A stretch of 64,000 nucleotides of DNA from NCBI RefSeq assembly GCF_025860055.1, contig NC_068320.1:15893900-15957899 (forward strand), given 5' to 3'. The position numbers and the translations under genes are program-made. A model generated the notes under the pieces. It had not been told where the DNA came from and searched no databases. It worked only from the letters and a program-made list of their open reading frames with translations. Source of the stretch: Xyrauchen texanus (taxonomy: Eukaryota; Chordata; Actinopteri; Cypriniformes; Catostomidae). Positions 10,593 through 23,173 of this stretch are shown here, piece after piece; position 1 is the first letter of the stretch, and every line of letters begins with the position of its first letter.

Positions 10593-12691
10593 CTGTAGAG
10601 AGAAAAAACAGAGGATAAAGGAAATAAAGCAGTGATTTCAAACATTATTAGTGATTAAATTTAGGTAGGATGAGTGACCTCTAATGTGGTACATTGTCAA
10701 AAGATATCAACAACCAAATACTACATGTCAAGTTAACCATTATACCGGTAGCACCCTATGACAGTGGCACCTGATAGTAACTGAGCTCTTGTTTGTGCTT
10801 GATTATGCACCTGTTAGTAATGAATACACCTGAAATAGCCAAACTTGATAATTAGAAACGGGAGTCCAGATCCTTTTAGCCATGTAGTGTAGATGCTCAG
10901 TAGAGATTATTGGGGTGGACCAGAGAGTGGGGAGAGTGTGGAGAAAGGGAGAGATAGATATTTACAGGGGAGATTTTCATATATTCAATAATTAGAGCTT
11001 TGGTGGCTGAACACAGCCAAATTCATCAAATATGTCCTTTCTGACTTTCTGAAGTCAGTGATATGAACACATTTCAACTGTTCCAGAACCATACACACTG
11101 GACAAGTGAGGGATTTTAATATCATAACTGACACAACAAACATGTTCGTCTCACACCAAAGCAGACAGCTCTAACTAATTTACCATTCAACAATCCTGCC
11201 ATCAGTAATTGCTCAGATAATGAAGTTTCACAGTCTCTGAAACATTCTAATGACAAGGCAATAAAGAAGTATCTTGGCTATTCCTCACTACTTTACTTTC
11301 CTACGAAAAATCCCGAACAGTTTCTCTTTGCTCATCATCAATGCCCATAGACTCACTCAAAAAGTGCAGCTGCTCATCTCTAAAGCTTCATTTTCAGCTT
11401 TACTAAAGAAGAAAGCACCGTGCCATCATTTGCATATAGATGAGAGCTGTCTGAGAATGCAGGATTGGTAAGTGGAATGGACAGGAACACTAGAGTCCTC
11501 TATCAGTTCCTCTCTGTGATTTGATGAACCTTGCTGTCCATTTCTATGGTGTATTAATATTTGCGATGGAGTTATCATTGCTGTGAACTGAGTGTCAGTA
11601 CTGTTGCATTGTGCTTTGCTGTGATGCTCTGTACAAGCTTTCCCTTGTGAAAATGCCTTTAAGTTGAAGTATGTAACTTTTTTTATGTAAAAGTATATTC
11701 TAATATCCCAATTTATGTTCATTGACAACTATAAGTAAGCCATTCATTTACCTCCCCCAAAGTATAAACGCTGAGCCTTCCAGGCACTATCAAAACATTG
11801 ATGTTTATATTTTGAGCGGCCTGCTCAGCTCCACCCATCACTTTCTAGCTCAACCTATAGTGTGAGTTTGGGGCGTGGCTACTTGAACTAGCTGTTCAGC
11901 CAGGAGAATATGAACATCCATGGCAGAAGTGTTACAGAGGTGTAGGATATTTGGTATGTGATATTTAGGAGGGAACTTAACGTGCCCTCATTCTCACACC
12001 ATTATATGCAAGATATTTGCTATGTTAAATTTAGAAGGGAATTTAGGGTCTTGAAATATGTGAGCTATGAACTAAATTAAACTGTCCTTATTGTACCTTA
12101 TTGTACCTTATTAGGTAATGAAATGTATAATGGAATTGGTCGCGTTCGACAACCATTATAAATTAGATATTAGGTGACAAATAACTAGATTCTCCACCAT
12201 TAAAATTGTAATACAACGTTTCGTTGAATCTGCTCACAATTTCTACTGTAAGGAATTAGCTTTAATAAGTGAATAATGATTAATTCACTTATTGGAGTGA
12301 TATTATTCTCAAGGCTTATTGAAAATAATAATGTATTTAGGTACAGCTTTGAAGCGAAATCTTTTAGAAACAGGGATGAGCTTATTTATCAAAATATACC
12401 ACAGTCAATCATCTTTGAATACAGACAAACTTTATTAATATTCTAAACATAAATCTAATCTAACACATATATACATGAGACAGGTTGGTGAACAGAGTGA
12501 CAGAATGTGAAATAAATTATCAGTACAGTGAAAATGAACTTTACAGAGTCTGTTGATAATACCTTAAGAACCATTTATCCTTCTTTGAGTCTACATCGAT
12601 TTGCTATCGGATTACCCAAATTATTTAATTAATATACCAGCACATTGAGCACAATATTGGAGATGTACTTGCGCGTCTTTGTGGTGTTTCC

Positions 12692-13093
12692 TTGTTGCTT
12701 GGTTCTTGGTGCTTGGTTGAAAGTTCATTCCGTCGATGTTTTGACCTCTGTATGATTGAAGTTATTGTCCGTATGAATGATGAGGTTAGCTTTGAAGCGA
12801 GGCCTTCTCATGGGTGTGTGAACCGTAGTCAGCAGAGTGACCAGACTAATCTCGTTCAGGCAGAAGAGAGGAAGAGAGAAGAGCCGAAGAAGAGCAAGAA
12901 AAGACAAGAGCACGTGTTCTTCCTGTTTGGAAATATTTTAACTGAAATTGACCGCATCCCCAAAGGTGTCCTGCGCCAGTCGGAAGTGAGTTTTCAGAGT
13001 CACATGGTTGACTGGGCTGTCCTTTCTGGAGATTTTATGGTCCTTTGTTCCAGAGTCTTACAAATCTCCCACTCAAAAATAGTGCATATTTAA
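12692..13093 (+). other. 133-codon open frame, unrecognised
   Basis: An open frame in intron 1 with a lysine/glutamate-rich middle (EERKREEPKKSKKRQ) and no known domain. The surrounding 12000-13350 is less AT-rich than its neighbours and could belong to an unrecognised retroelement. No splice-site support ties it to shisal1. It is probably not a gene. Confidence 0.2.
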
Positions 13094-14539
13094 TCATGGA
13101 CTTTTATATCTTGAGAATGGTACAAGAGACATGATATTCGTTGTCATCAGCTTTCTCTATGTAACCAAACAAATGCATGCATACCAAATATTACATTCTT
13201 TCATGAATATCATATGTGTATGTAACAAAACACGAAAATCCCTGGTTACAAAATCATATTGGTTTTACACATCATTGCATTTGATCAAGTTAAGCCTTAT
13301 AGTTACCATTCTTAGTAGAATGAGATGAATCATACAAATTAAAGATTATATTTATCAATTATAGGTGATTGCACATCGCTACACACCTTTTAAAGAGGTC
13401 CATCAGTCTATAATCATTAATTTGTCAGATACAAACTTTACCACAGTTTAAAGTGATTTTCAGCATTATCTAGCAGCCTGGTTTAACTCTGTGTGCGGGT
13501 TCCTGCTGGGGGCCTGTAATTTATGAAGTTGAAACAGTCCAAACTGAAAGGCTGGGGTTTTCATCATGTTGCTGGAATTCTTCTGCATATATAATCTTAC
13601 AGATGAAAATAAAGTTAGCTTCGCCGTGATTCGAAGACATGCTAAAAGACACAGTCCCACAGAGCCATGTCGCCACTCATGATACCACGCAAAGTCCAGC
13701 AAAGAAGGGGTTCTGACCTGGAAAAGACTTTCAAGAACTGGAAAAGAAACAAGACCTTTTCACATTAATTGCTGTGAATTGAAGTTGAATAAAAAACACA
13801 AAAGTATTATGACACAGGAAACATTTTAATGTTTTCCATATTTAACCCCTTGCTAATGACCAAAATGCTCAATTATTGGAGTGTTCAGGCATACAGAGAG
13901 GCTGGTAATGATCGGAATAAATCAGTGCTGACAGCAGCATGGGCCAAAGAGCCCTCCAGCACCACCTCTAACCCCATAAAGAGCCCAGTATTGCATGGAA
14001 AGTTATTTGGCAGCACTCAGGCAATGTATCCATCAACCAAATAGGCAATAAGTCAGGCAATAAGGCAGGTCTCTCATATTTGTAGGAAAAACAAAAAAAA
14101 ACAAAAGGAAAAAGCTGGAGTGTGAAATGAAAACCACCTGTTGGAGATTCCCCCCTCCCCTCCTCCTCTCTAAGTTTTTATCATGGCAGCATTGCTTTTG
14201 GTACAGTGTTTTATCAACACCCTCTAAGGTTTCAGTGCTAACACCTCAGTTCATGCAGACCAGAAGTGAGAATGAAATGTATGTGAGTTCACGCACTATA
14301 TCCAGGTAGACAGACACCATTCTGACTGGTCTGAAACCCTGATATTAACCCTAAAATGAAGTATACCAGTTTCACTCTCACACAGTGTCCTAAACAGGCA
14401 CTACACGATAAAGTAACAAGCAATAGAAATGATAAAAGGGTTTTTGTTCTAGCCAGCTACAACAAACGACAGGACATTTTGTCAATTGCTTGGTATCTTT
14501 TTCTGCAGTATCATGCAGAGTAGCCCCGCTTCACTTGTC

Positions 14540-15328
14540 CAAAATCCCACACCACATTTTCACATTTTGTTATGTTGCAGCCTTATGTTAAAATGCTTTA
14601 AATTATTTATTTTTCTCATCAACCTACACTCCATACCCCATATTGACAAAGTAAAAACCAGATTTTTGATAACTTCAAATTTATTAATAAGAAAAAACTG
14701 AAATATCACATTAACATAAGTATTAAGACCCTTAACCCGTAACTGGCAGCGATTACAGCCTCAAGTCTTCCATTTTTAGGTCTCTCCAGAGATGTTTGAT
14801 TGGGTTCAAGTCCGGGCTCTGGCAAGGCCATTCAAGGACATTTACAGAGTTGTGCCTAAGCCACTCTTGCATTGTCTTGGCTGTGTGTTTAGGGTCATTG
14901 GCCTGTTGAAAGGTGAACCTTCAGCCCAGTCTGAGGTCCTGAGTGCTCTGGACCAGGTTTTCATTAAGGAAGGCTTTCCATTTAAGAATTATGGAGGCCA
15001 CTGTGCTCTTGGGAACCTTCGATGCAGCCAAATTTGTTGTAGCCTTCCCCAGATCTGTGCCTCGACGCAGTTCTATCTCTGAGCTCTGTGGGTAGTTCCT
15101 TTGACCTCATGGCTTGGGTTATGTTCTGATATGCATTTTCATATGGGAGACCTTATATAGATAGGTGTGTGCCTTTCCAAATCATGTCCAATCAATTGAA
15201 TTTCCCAACAGTGGACTTTAATCAAAGTGTAGAAACATTTCAAAGATGATCCAGAGAAATGGGATGCACCTTAGCTAACTTTCAAGTAACATAGCATAGG
15301 GCATGAATACTTTCTGAATGCACGGTAT
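14540..15328 (-). mobile_element. Tc1-like transposon with internally deleted transposase
   Basis: Inverted outer sequence is present at both ends: GCATGAATACTTTCTGAATG on the right and CATAAGTATTAAGACCC with CACATTTTGTTATGTTGCAG on the left. Minus-strand translation shows the transposase start (codons around GTVASIILKW in related copies) joined directly to its C-terminal half (phrases like NPIKHLWRDLK and RLEAVIAA), so the DDE core between them is lost. The family is the very common fish Tc1 lineage. It is non-autonomous and lies in shisal1 intron 1. Confidence 0.8.
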
Positions 15329-16901
15329 CTTCTGATTGGCTGTGTGATGTGATACAATCATTGCATATTCATATTCAGTGTGGAGTCCTGTGGACAGGCA
15401 AATTTCTTGTCACTGGAAACGCATTATGCTTGTTAGGACACAGTGTCAGACCCAAAGTTTCACTCACAGAGCCAATAAATTTGTAGACAACACATTGAGT
15501 TGATTTAGACAGTAATCCCACGTCCTCTTCACTGAATACTGTGCTTGGCAAGTCCTCTTCACCAGACAGCTGCTTCTATACTTTAGAAGCCACATGCTGA
15601 GATAAAGACATGCAAAAAGTGCTAAAAAGTTAACAATGACGTCTCATGTTTCATGTAAAATGGACACAAGACTTTAACTCAGAGCAAACATAAGATGAAG
15701 AATGAATCCAGAGTGTTTTTGTCCAATGTGAGCTTAGTAACGAGAGCCTACCGAATGTTGTTAGGAGACTAAAGTTACCATAAATGGATCGGTTTACGCA
15801 TATTAACCTCAGAGAAGAGCAGATTTTGGATGGGGTCTAATGCCTCATGAAGCCAAACACGAGGCATGGAAGAGTCCATGTGTGGACTCTTAAAGGCAAA
15901 AGTTCACCTTCTTGTGGAGTTTGGCAGATGATGCGAGTCAGCATGTGTTTTCTGGCAGAACTCCTGGAGAGAGTAGATCTACCTGGTTGTGTTTTATAAT
16001 GATGGTGGACAATAGCTTTCACTCATTATAACTAGCTACATGACTGCAAAAAACATTCCATGAATGAAATATTAAATATTCACAGATGTTTTAAAAAGGG
16101 CCTTGTCCTGAATTTACCTTCTGGTAATTGTCTATGTTACAATTTACATGTCTACATTAATTGGAGAATGGCAGGAAAATGTTTTATGAATGATATTGTG
16201 CACCATTTCTCTATGACGTTTAGCCATTAAGCTTGTAAAAATAAAAATAAAAATAATTCCTTACTTATTCACTTTAAGGACAGGTTTCTGTTCATTTGAG
16301 ATATTCATCTCTTCCATTTAAGTGGCTGAGGCGTTTCATAAACAAAAAGTCTCAAACGTCCAAGTTGAAATATTGTGATAATATGTGAGCAGGACCAAAA
16401 TACCTTATTTAGTTAAATGCCCCAAAATGTTTCTTCAAATGTCCTTTTTGTTCCTTTCCTTTCTCATTCTCACCCTGTTTCAATAGCATAGTCTACTGAG
16501 CTCATTCCAAAGCACACATCTTTAATCACCCTGGCTTTTAATGTAATGGCAAAATCAGGCTTGAGGGTATAGCTGTGTGTCTTCAGGGGTATGGCTGTGC
16601 TTCTTTTGTGAAATGTGGTTGTAGGTGTTGATTGCATTTGAGGACCATTTTCCGAAAGATTTGAAGAAAGGTTAGAGAGTCCTTATTGAGCAAATTAAGT
16701 TTTAGTTCCTTTGCAAAAAAGGAGCTTGTGTGGATTTGTTTTGGTATACTTAAGAGGAGATAAAAGTAGAATTAATTTGTTTCTATTTCTGATAGACATT
16801 GATAAGTAGAATCAATTTGAATGTTGCTGCCAGGCAGTCGGGAAGAGAGCACTTAGTAGAGCCATGCTAGTAAGTGAACTTGAAAGAATGAGACAAGTAT
16901 T

Positions 16902-16965
16902 TACATTTACATTTAGTCATTTAGCAGATGCTTTTATCAAATATGACTTACAAAGGAGGAACATA
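16902..16965 (-). mobile_element. SINE 3' tail fragment
   Basis: ATTTACATTTACATTTAGTC, then TTTAGCAGATGCTTTTATC, matches the tail of the tRNA-derived SINE at 871-1075. Only the LINE-related tail is present, as in a severely 5'-truncated insertion. Confidence 0.65.
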
Positions 16966-17149
16966 GCAAGCAATTTGTCATACAAAGTTCAACCACATCT
17001 ACAGTGTTGTACTGCCAAGCTCTCAAGGTGGCTGGAGTAGTATAGGGTGCTAGCACAGAAGAAAGAAACAGAAGTAATTATGATGTAAATTCTTGTTAAT
17101 CTGCTCTCGAATACTTAGTTACCAGTAGACAACCTTCCAATTTCAAAGA

Positions 17150-17240
17150 AATAGTTTACCTATATATGAAAATTTAGTCATCATATAGTCATCCCCATGT
17201 TCAAACCTATATTATTTTCTTTCTTTCTTCTGACTGAAAT
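17150..17240. repeat. Fragment of palindromic fish MITE
   Basis: AATAGTTTACCTATATATGA, then AAAATTTAGTCATCATATAG, resembles the end of the hairpin-type repeat that flanks the DIRS element at 30241-34850. It is short and diverged. Confidence 0.35.
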
Positions 17241-18144
17241 TAAGTTGTTTTCACGGATGCTCACCCCCTGCATTAACTCTCAAATCTCATTTTTTAAAAT
17301 AATGAAACCATTCCTATTATGAACACTATGGTTGCATTGCTAAGGTGTTTGCCAAGACACCAAGTAGTTGTCATTCTATCAACTTTCTCTGAAGTGAGAT
17401 GCTTGAAATTATATGTGAGTAGAATGCAAAGGAAATTAAGTCAAGTTGTTGAATTATAGGTTCAACAAAAAATCTGAAAAAACTTTCAGACTTCTTCAAG
17501 TAAAGATGAGGTAAAATATTTGTATGTAATGCTTGCAAGAGTAAACCATTGGTGAACTTAGCCAACAGCCAAGGATATGATCTAATCTTCATCTGGACTC
17601 TAATAACAAATAAAGACAGTGCTATTTAACCACAATATACACGTTCTGCATTGCTATTCATAATATATACAAAAACATTGTACAGCAATTAATTTGTTTC
17701 AGGGTGGGCTAACACATTATTCTATGACTATGATGTCCTAAATATAAGACTTTTACAGTTGATTTTTGTTTCATGATAATTAGCAGACCGCTAATGGCTA
17801 TTGCTGTTGGAACTGGTCCACAAATGTTAGTTGAAGACATTGCATGTAATTTATTTAGCATTATGTAGATGGCCCATGAATTGTTTTCGATTACATGATA
17901 GACTTGGTTTTTCTCCCCTCACATGTTTGATGCTTGTCTAACAAATCATAGCCCTTTTTGCTCAGCAGAAAGACCAACAAGGCCAGTGCTCTATCTGCAG
18001 TTACTCATCTGCAGTGCTCGCTCCAAACCCAGTCACGAGTAACTGTGAGAAGGTCAAAGTTGAATCAGAGTATTTGCCAAGTCACTCCAGTCTACCTCAG
18101 GTCCAAGTCATGACTTGTCAGTTTACGTGTCTGACTAAGATTGT

Positions 18145-18179
18145 GTGTTTTTGTGTGTGTGTGTGTGCGTGTGTGCGTA
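18145..18179. repeat. (GT)n microsatellite, interrupted
   Basis: A short GT run with GC interruptions. Confidence 0.8.
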
Positions 18180-19979
18180 TTTCCTTCCAGCTAATGGAAA
18201 ACTATTTGCAATACTTCTGTTCCAGTCATCTTCTTAAATTTCCCAAAACAGAATCGATGTGGTGCTATTCCAGTGCCACGTGTAAACTGTTTAAAACTAC
18301 AAACTAAATATGTGAAATAAATATGTGCCATTGGCCAGTCAGCATTTTCATGACATAATTTTCCTGCTGTTCCAGAGCAATTGTTCACATGGGTCAGGTG
18401 ACTGGCTCAAAAAAATATTGGGCCAAATGAGGGCATGCCAGTGCATGCCAGGGCCAGCTGTGTTCCCACTGTCACTTCCGGGTCTTCCTTGGGGCTAACG
18501 GACAAGCGCCTTTGGCCGCCGATTACCCTTGGGCCAAAACAAGTCAAATGGGTACTGAGGTGGGGTCAATGTCAAAGGTGGAGTTTTGCTGTGTCAGGTC
18601 TCGCTTTCCACCAAGCAAAGACCAAAATAAGCAAACAAATGGCATCTTTAGTCTCCACCATGTTGATATCAAGGGCTAGCTAGTCTCCAGAGTCTGATAC
18701 CACTTGAGCTTCCCTCTTGCTTGTGAAATGGGCAGGGTGTGTGACGTTGGCACCAGGTTATTAAGGGCAGGTTTTAGTTCAATGCTGCAGGGCTATTGGT
18801 CCAATGGTGGAAATGAAAATCGATTTGGTCTTGAGGTCTGTGGTAATTGGCCCTGGCTGAATAATACATAGCACTGGCTCACACTGGCCATATAGTGGAA
18901 ATGTGGCTATTGTGTCAAGAACTGAGTGTTAGTCAAGGTTATTATCATTAACGAAAATGATTACTAAGACTAAAACTAGTATTAAACTTTTCGTATTATA
19001 TAAAAACTAAAATAAACTGTAACTATAAATGTGCACTTCAAAACAAACGGAAACTAAATAGAATAAGGGAAAAAATACTTTCTGTTTTTCTTTTCATTCA
19101 TTGATGGATGATCGGATTAAAATTATCTTTCAAACCTGATTTCCTGGGGTTTTCCTCAAAAAGAACCATTGAGTGGCCAGAGAGTGAAACATCCTGTATT
19201 GAAGGCTTTGTGTCCCGTATTAAATCATAAATGGTCAGATGGTGAAACGAGGACCCTCGTTCTGTGATGAAATGCTCAAAATGCTCAAGTGCCCCGTATT
19301 CGCGTGACATTCAATACTTTATCTTATTATGTTTGCTGTGCTTTGCATGTCCTGTAACATTTAAATTACATATGGGTGTTTCATTCAGAAGTGATGATCT
19401 CTACGCTCTGTTTACTTTCCACTGTGAGATGCTGAAAGTGTAATACAACAGGCTGAATTCACTTTTTAAGTCATTTTTATTGAAAATTCTGTTTCTGTAA
19501 CGATCCTACTGCTTGGCCATCATTGTTGTATTAAATTCAAAGTGCCCTGTGAAAGCATTAATTATGCCGTTCAGAGCGCAGTATGTTTTCTCGTCGCAAA
19601 ACCTGACGTATAACCGTCGCACACAGCAATTGACCAAAAAAACATCTGACTGTACAGACTGAGACGCGTAAGAAAAATCTGATTTTTATTGTTTTTTAAT
19701 GATCGGATTTAATGTGTTTTTGTCCTGTTCAGACTACAAAAATCTAAATGGATTTCAGTGACAGCATCCGCCCTTAAACATTACACTAAGCGGTAGACCA
19801 GTCTCAACAGACTGGGACATCTGACCAATCAGAGCAGAGTAGGCTTTCTGAAAGTAGTAGTTTTGAATGAATGCTTTAGAATAGGTCATTGATGAGTTGT
19901 TTATGACACTGGGAAAAAAAGGTAATGCTGCAATTTAAATTATGAGCAAATTAAAGTGTTTTTTGACCTTGGACACATG

Positions 19980-20765
19980 TAGATCTTTAAAACAAAAGTA
20001 GGCACGTTTAAAAAACATAATAGGTGCTCTTTAAGATGCGTTTCGTGTGATCTGATCACATGTGGTCAGCCCTATATACAGGTCTAAACGGTGTCTAAAA
20101 CGTTTTGTGATCAGATCACAAAAAACACAAACAAATGTGGTCAAAAACACATCTGACCACATCACATCTGATGTGTAAACACTAATCCATCCTGTATGTG
20201 TCCCAGCAGCAGTGAAGTGCCACCCCTCACCTATCAGTCAACTGCTGTGCTAAAACAAGGTTTTAAGCTTTGCTGTTAACAAGTGGCTTCAAAAAGGAAT
20301 AAATGTCCGATTTGAAAATTTAAAAAGTGGATACATACAGAATCAAGAGAGCTTTACTGATCTTCTTTAGTGTGTCTGATATCAACACAGATGAGAAACA
20401 CAAACTCCTGAAGCTCCTTTAATCCAGGTATTACACTAAATTAACAGATAATTCTGCTTGTCATGTTGTGTTGGTGCTTACATTAAATTTCAACCGCATC
20501 TGGGAGAAACAGAAAGCCTTTTTTTTCACGCCTTCTTTGTCTTTTCTGACTTTGTTTCACTTTATTATCATACAGTAGTACACTGACATAGTGATTGATG
20601 CATGTTGTCATGAAACAGAGACCCTCCCCTCCAAATCCGAACACAAGTGGTCATAGGAGATGCATTTAAGCGACCAGGTGTAACAGTAATGTGTTTCACC
20701 CTACCACATGTGATTGGATCAGCCAAGACAATCTTAATACTAAGTGCGTAAACAGGGTCTAATTG
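19980..20765. repeat. Interspersed repeat with GTTTAC ends
   Basis: The right side, read inverted, starts GACCCTGTTTACGCACTTAG, similar to ACCCCATTTACACCTGGTAT at 45186. The left part has several inverted GTGATCTGATCACA motifs around 20045-20160. The organisation suggests a non-autonomous DNA element, but the left boundary is unclear. Confidence 0.35.
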
Positions 20766-21028
20766 ATTAGTTGTTCACTGTTGCGGGCTGTTTGCCACAA
20801 GACCTGTGTGTTTCCAGTCCATGCTGCTGATACAGTAAATGCTGAGGAGATGTCTGTGTAGTTACGGCTGAATGTATCGACAATGGAACATTTATAGCAC
20901 ATTTTATTCATGTCAGCAAGTGCTGCAGTATGCTATGTAGTTTTTAAATTTGAAAAATAAAATTAGTTTATCTCTCATGGCATTTTAAGCACGAATAGCT
21001 TCTGACAAATTATTATCACATGCAGGGG

Positions 21029-21681
21029 AACACTTTACAATAAGGTTGTAGCCTAGTAGTTAATATTAGTAAATGCATCATGAACAAACAAAAAACAATA
21101 TTTTTGGTAACATTATACAATAAGGTTTTTAGTTTTTTTTTAATTGGTTAATGCATTAGGTATCATAAACTAATAATAAAACTATTATTTTTACTGCATT
21201 TACTGTATTTATCTTAGTTAATGTTAATTTATAAAAATACAATTGTTCATTGTTTGTACATAGTTCATACTGCATCTACTAATGTTAAAGAATACAACTT
21301 TTAATTTTAAAATTGTATTGTTACATGTTAAAATTAACATTTGCCAAATGCCAATGCTGTAAATGTATTGTTTATTGTTAGTTCATGTTTATTGATGTAG
21401 TCAAATAATGTTAACAAATGGAGCCTTATTATAAAGTGTTACTATTTTTATTATAGCATTTATTAATCTTGGTTAAAGATCATTTATAAATCTACCATTT
21501 TTAATGTTAGTTCATAATGCATTCATGTTTACATGTACCATATATTAACATGCATTTTAATGTTAAAACAATGTACTAGTATATTTTGGAATTAACATTA
21601 ACCAAGATTAATATGTGCTGTAAATAAAAACTAATGTAGTTAACTAATGTTAACAAATGTATCTTTATTGTAAAGTGTTAC
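21029..21681. mobile_element. Nested AT-rich MITEs with ACACTTTACAATAAGG ends
   Basis: Outer ends are ACACTTTACAATAAGG (21030) and CTTTATTGTAAAGTGTTAC (ending about 21681). A second, diverged pair occurs inside: GTAACATTATACAATAAGG at 21107 and CCTTATTATAAAGTGTTAC at about 21425-21442. One copy therefore seems inserted in another of the same family. The sequence is rich in GTTAATGTTAA-type motifs and has no coding capacity. Confidence 0.65.
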
Positions 21682-21982
21682 AGATATTGTGTGGTGTTAT
21701 AATGTATTAAAACTAAAACTATACTAAGACTAATCAAAATCTAAAAAGAGACATTTAAAAAATTTTAACTAAATAAAATGTATGTGCATTAACTAAAATT
21801 GAAAACCAAAATGAAATAAAAATAAAAAACTAGTGTAATTTTAAAAACCAAATTAAAACTAGTATTAGTGAGTAAAGACAGAATGGAGGGACTGTAATAA
21901 TTCTGAAACTGGATCACACTCATAATGAGTTGATTTGGAATGTTGTACCGCTGGTCTATTAGGTGGGTATGTATGATATTAC

Positions 21983-22049
21983 CTGCAGTAGAAAGCAAGA
22001 TTAAGATGACGGCCAGGGTGTTGAAGTTGCAGTGGCCATGCATGGTCAT
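21983..22049 (-). CDS. shisal1: shisal1, first coding exon: signal peptide
   Basis: The frame starts at ATG 22049 and encodes 22 residues beginning MTMHGHCNFN, then the hydrophobic run TLAVILILLSTA, plus one extra base. Joined to exon 2 this gives the h-region and a small-residue cleavage region (A-A-L-S-A) before HFRVC, as expected for a signal peptide of a type I membrane protein. The layout matches SHISAL1 of other vertebrates. The donor is GCAG|GTAATA with the last exon base at 21983, and the phase fits exon 2 exactly. A second ATG lies two codons in (22043), so either start could be used. The first is chosen because it gives the expected N-terminus length. Confidence 0.88.
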
Positions 22050-22159
22050 CTCTCAGTCCTCATGAAGACTCAGTAGGAGGAGAGAGATTAAGGGCCTTTT
22101 TCAGTCAACACACACTCATTGCTTACTGCCAAGTGCTCATAACATTTGTTCTGCAAGCT
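22050..22159 (-). promoter_or_regulatory. shisal1: shisal1 5'UTR segment with short upstream ORFs
   Basis: Upstream of the start codon (minus strand) a good acceptor, GTGTGTGCTTTCTTTCAG, ends at 22160, giving a 110-nt leader in this exon and implying an upstream non-coding exon. The leader contains several short upstream ORFs. The last, ATG AGG ACT GAG AGA TGA (22063-22046), ends in a stop overlapping the main start (ATGA). Such an arrangement could limit translation. The splice site and any effect are inferred. Confidence 0.55.
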
Positions 22160-22531
22160 CTGAAAGAAAGCACACACATAATTTTATAGGTGTTTAAACT
22201 GTAAATATACAATTTAGGATAGGATACAATAGAATAGAATAAGCTTTTATTGCCACTGAGCAAGATGGAAATTGTTGTAGGTACAGTGTGTGAAAGTGCA
22301 CATCATTAAATATATGTAAGATTTTTTCTTTTTACAATCCAATCATTGTTGTCAATGCTTCTTCGGCTGAACTTTAGACACAAAGCTTCAACAGAACAGC
22401 CCATTGATGCCTCTTTTTCGTTCTTGTCAAATTTAATACAGCATCTTTCAAGATTAAGGTCCACTGGATGGATTTTTCACAACTAGGACTATAACTCATT
22501 ACAAATCAGTAATAACATTCAGATCCTGTCT

Positions 22532-23173
22532 ATGGACCCTTTTCACATGTTCGCGTTCACGAAGCGGAAGTCATCATAGTTGGATAAACTTGAAGGGTGG
22601 TGAATGGGGGAGCCACAGCAAATGTAATTTTTGCTTACCCATTTGCTCCAACAGCACAAGAAAATAATCAAGTACTATGCTTTCGCAACTTTGCAAAAGA
22701 AGATATAAATATACAGCGCTGGATAAAAGCAGTAAGAGGAGAGAAATAGGCCAGATTGTCCAAAAAGGGGCATGAACTCCAAATTGCCATTAAAGATATA
22801 GGGAGACCCTATCCTAAACCTTTCTCTTAACTTAACTGTGAGTTGACGTGACGCCCCTTTCTAGAGATGCCGATACCCAAACATGGAGTACCCCCCCCCT
22901 CCCCCTCCCCTTTTGGAGATCCCACCCCCATTTGGAGGTCTCCGGCCTGCAGCTATACCTATTTGAAATTTTCTGTCACTCCCTCAGCAGCGTAGCAACT
23001 ATGGTAACACATTTTTTTGAAACTTATTCCAGGGTAATATAAAACAAAGTACTATGTTATAAATTTACACTAAATATTTAAAAAATTGTAAATAAAAAAT
23101 AAATAAAATTGCTACATTTACGATGTTAAAGAATGCAGAAATGCATAATAATAGGTCTGTGAAAAGGGTCCAT
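22532..23173. mobile_element. MITE with perfect 16-bp inverted ends
   Basis: ATGGACCCTTTTCACA at 22532-22547 is exactly inverted at 23158-23173. The 642-bp body has no transposase. It contains a C-rich patch at 22889-22915 and an AT-rich right half. No convincing target duplication is visible, so the superfamily is open. Confidence 0.65.

Larger units (their letters stand above)
10593..21982 (-). other. shisal1: shisal1 intron 1 (11.4 kb)
   Basis: The intron is bounded by donor GTAATA (21982-21977, minus strand) and acceptor ACAG (ending 10593). No further exon is seen. It holds a Tc1-like element (14540-15328), a SINE tail (16902), a GT tract (18145) and AT-rich MITEs (21029-21681). 12000-13350 and 15329-18900 hold nothing I can name, apart from a near-palindrome around 12262-12295 (AATAAGTGAAT / ATTCACTTATT) and a two-copy direct repeat at 11946 and 12011. 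Confidence 0.85.
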
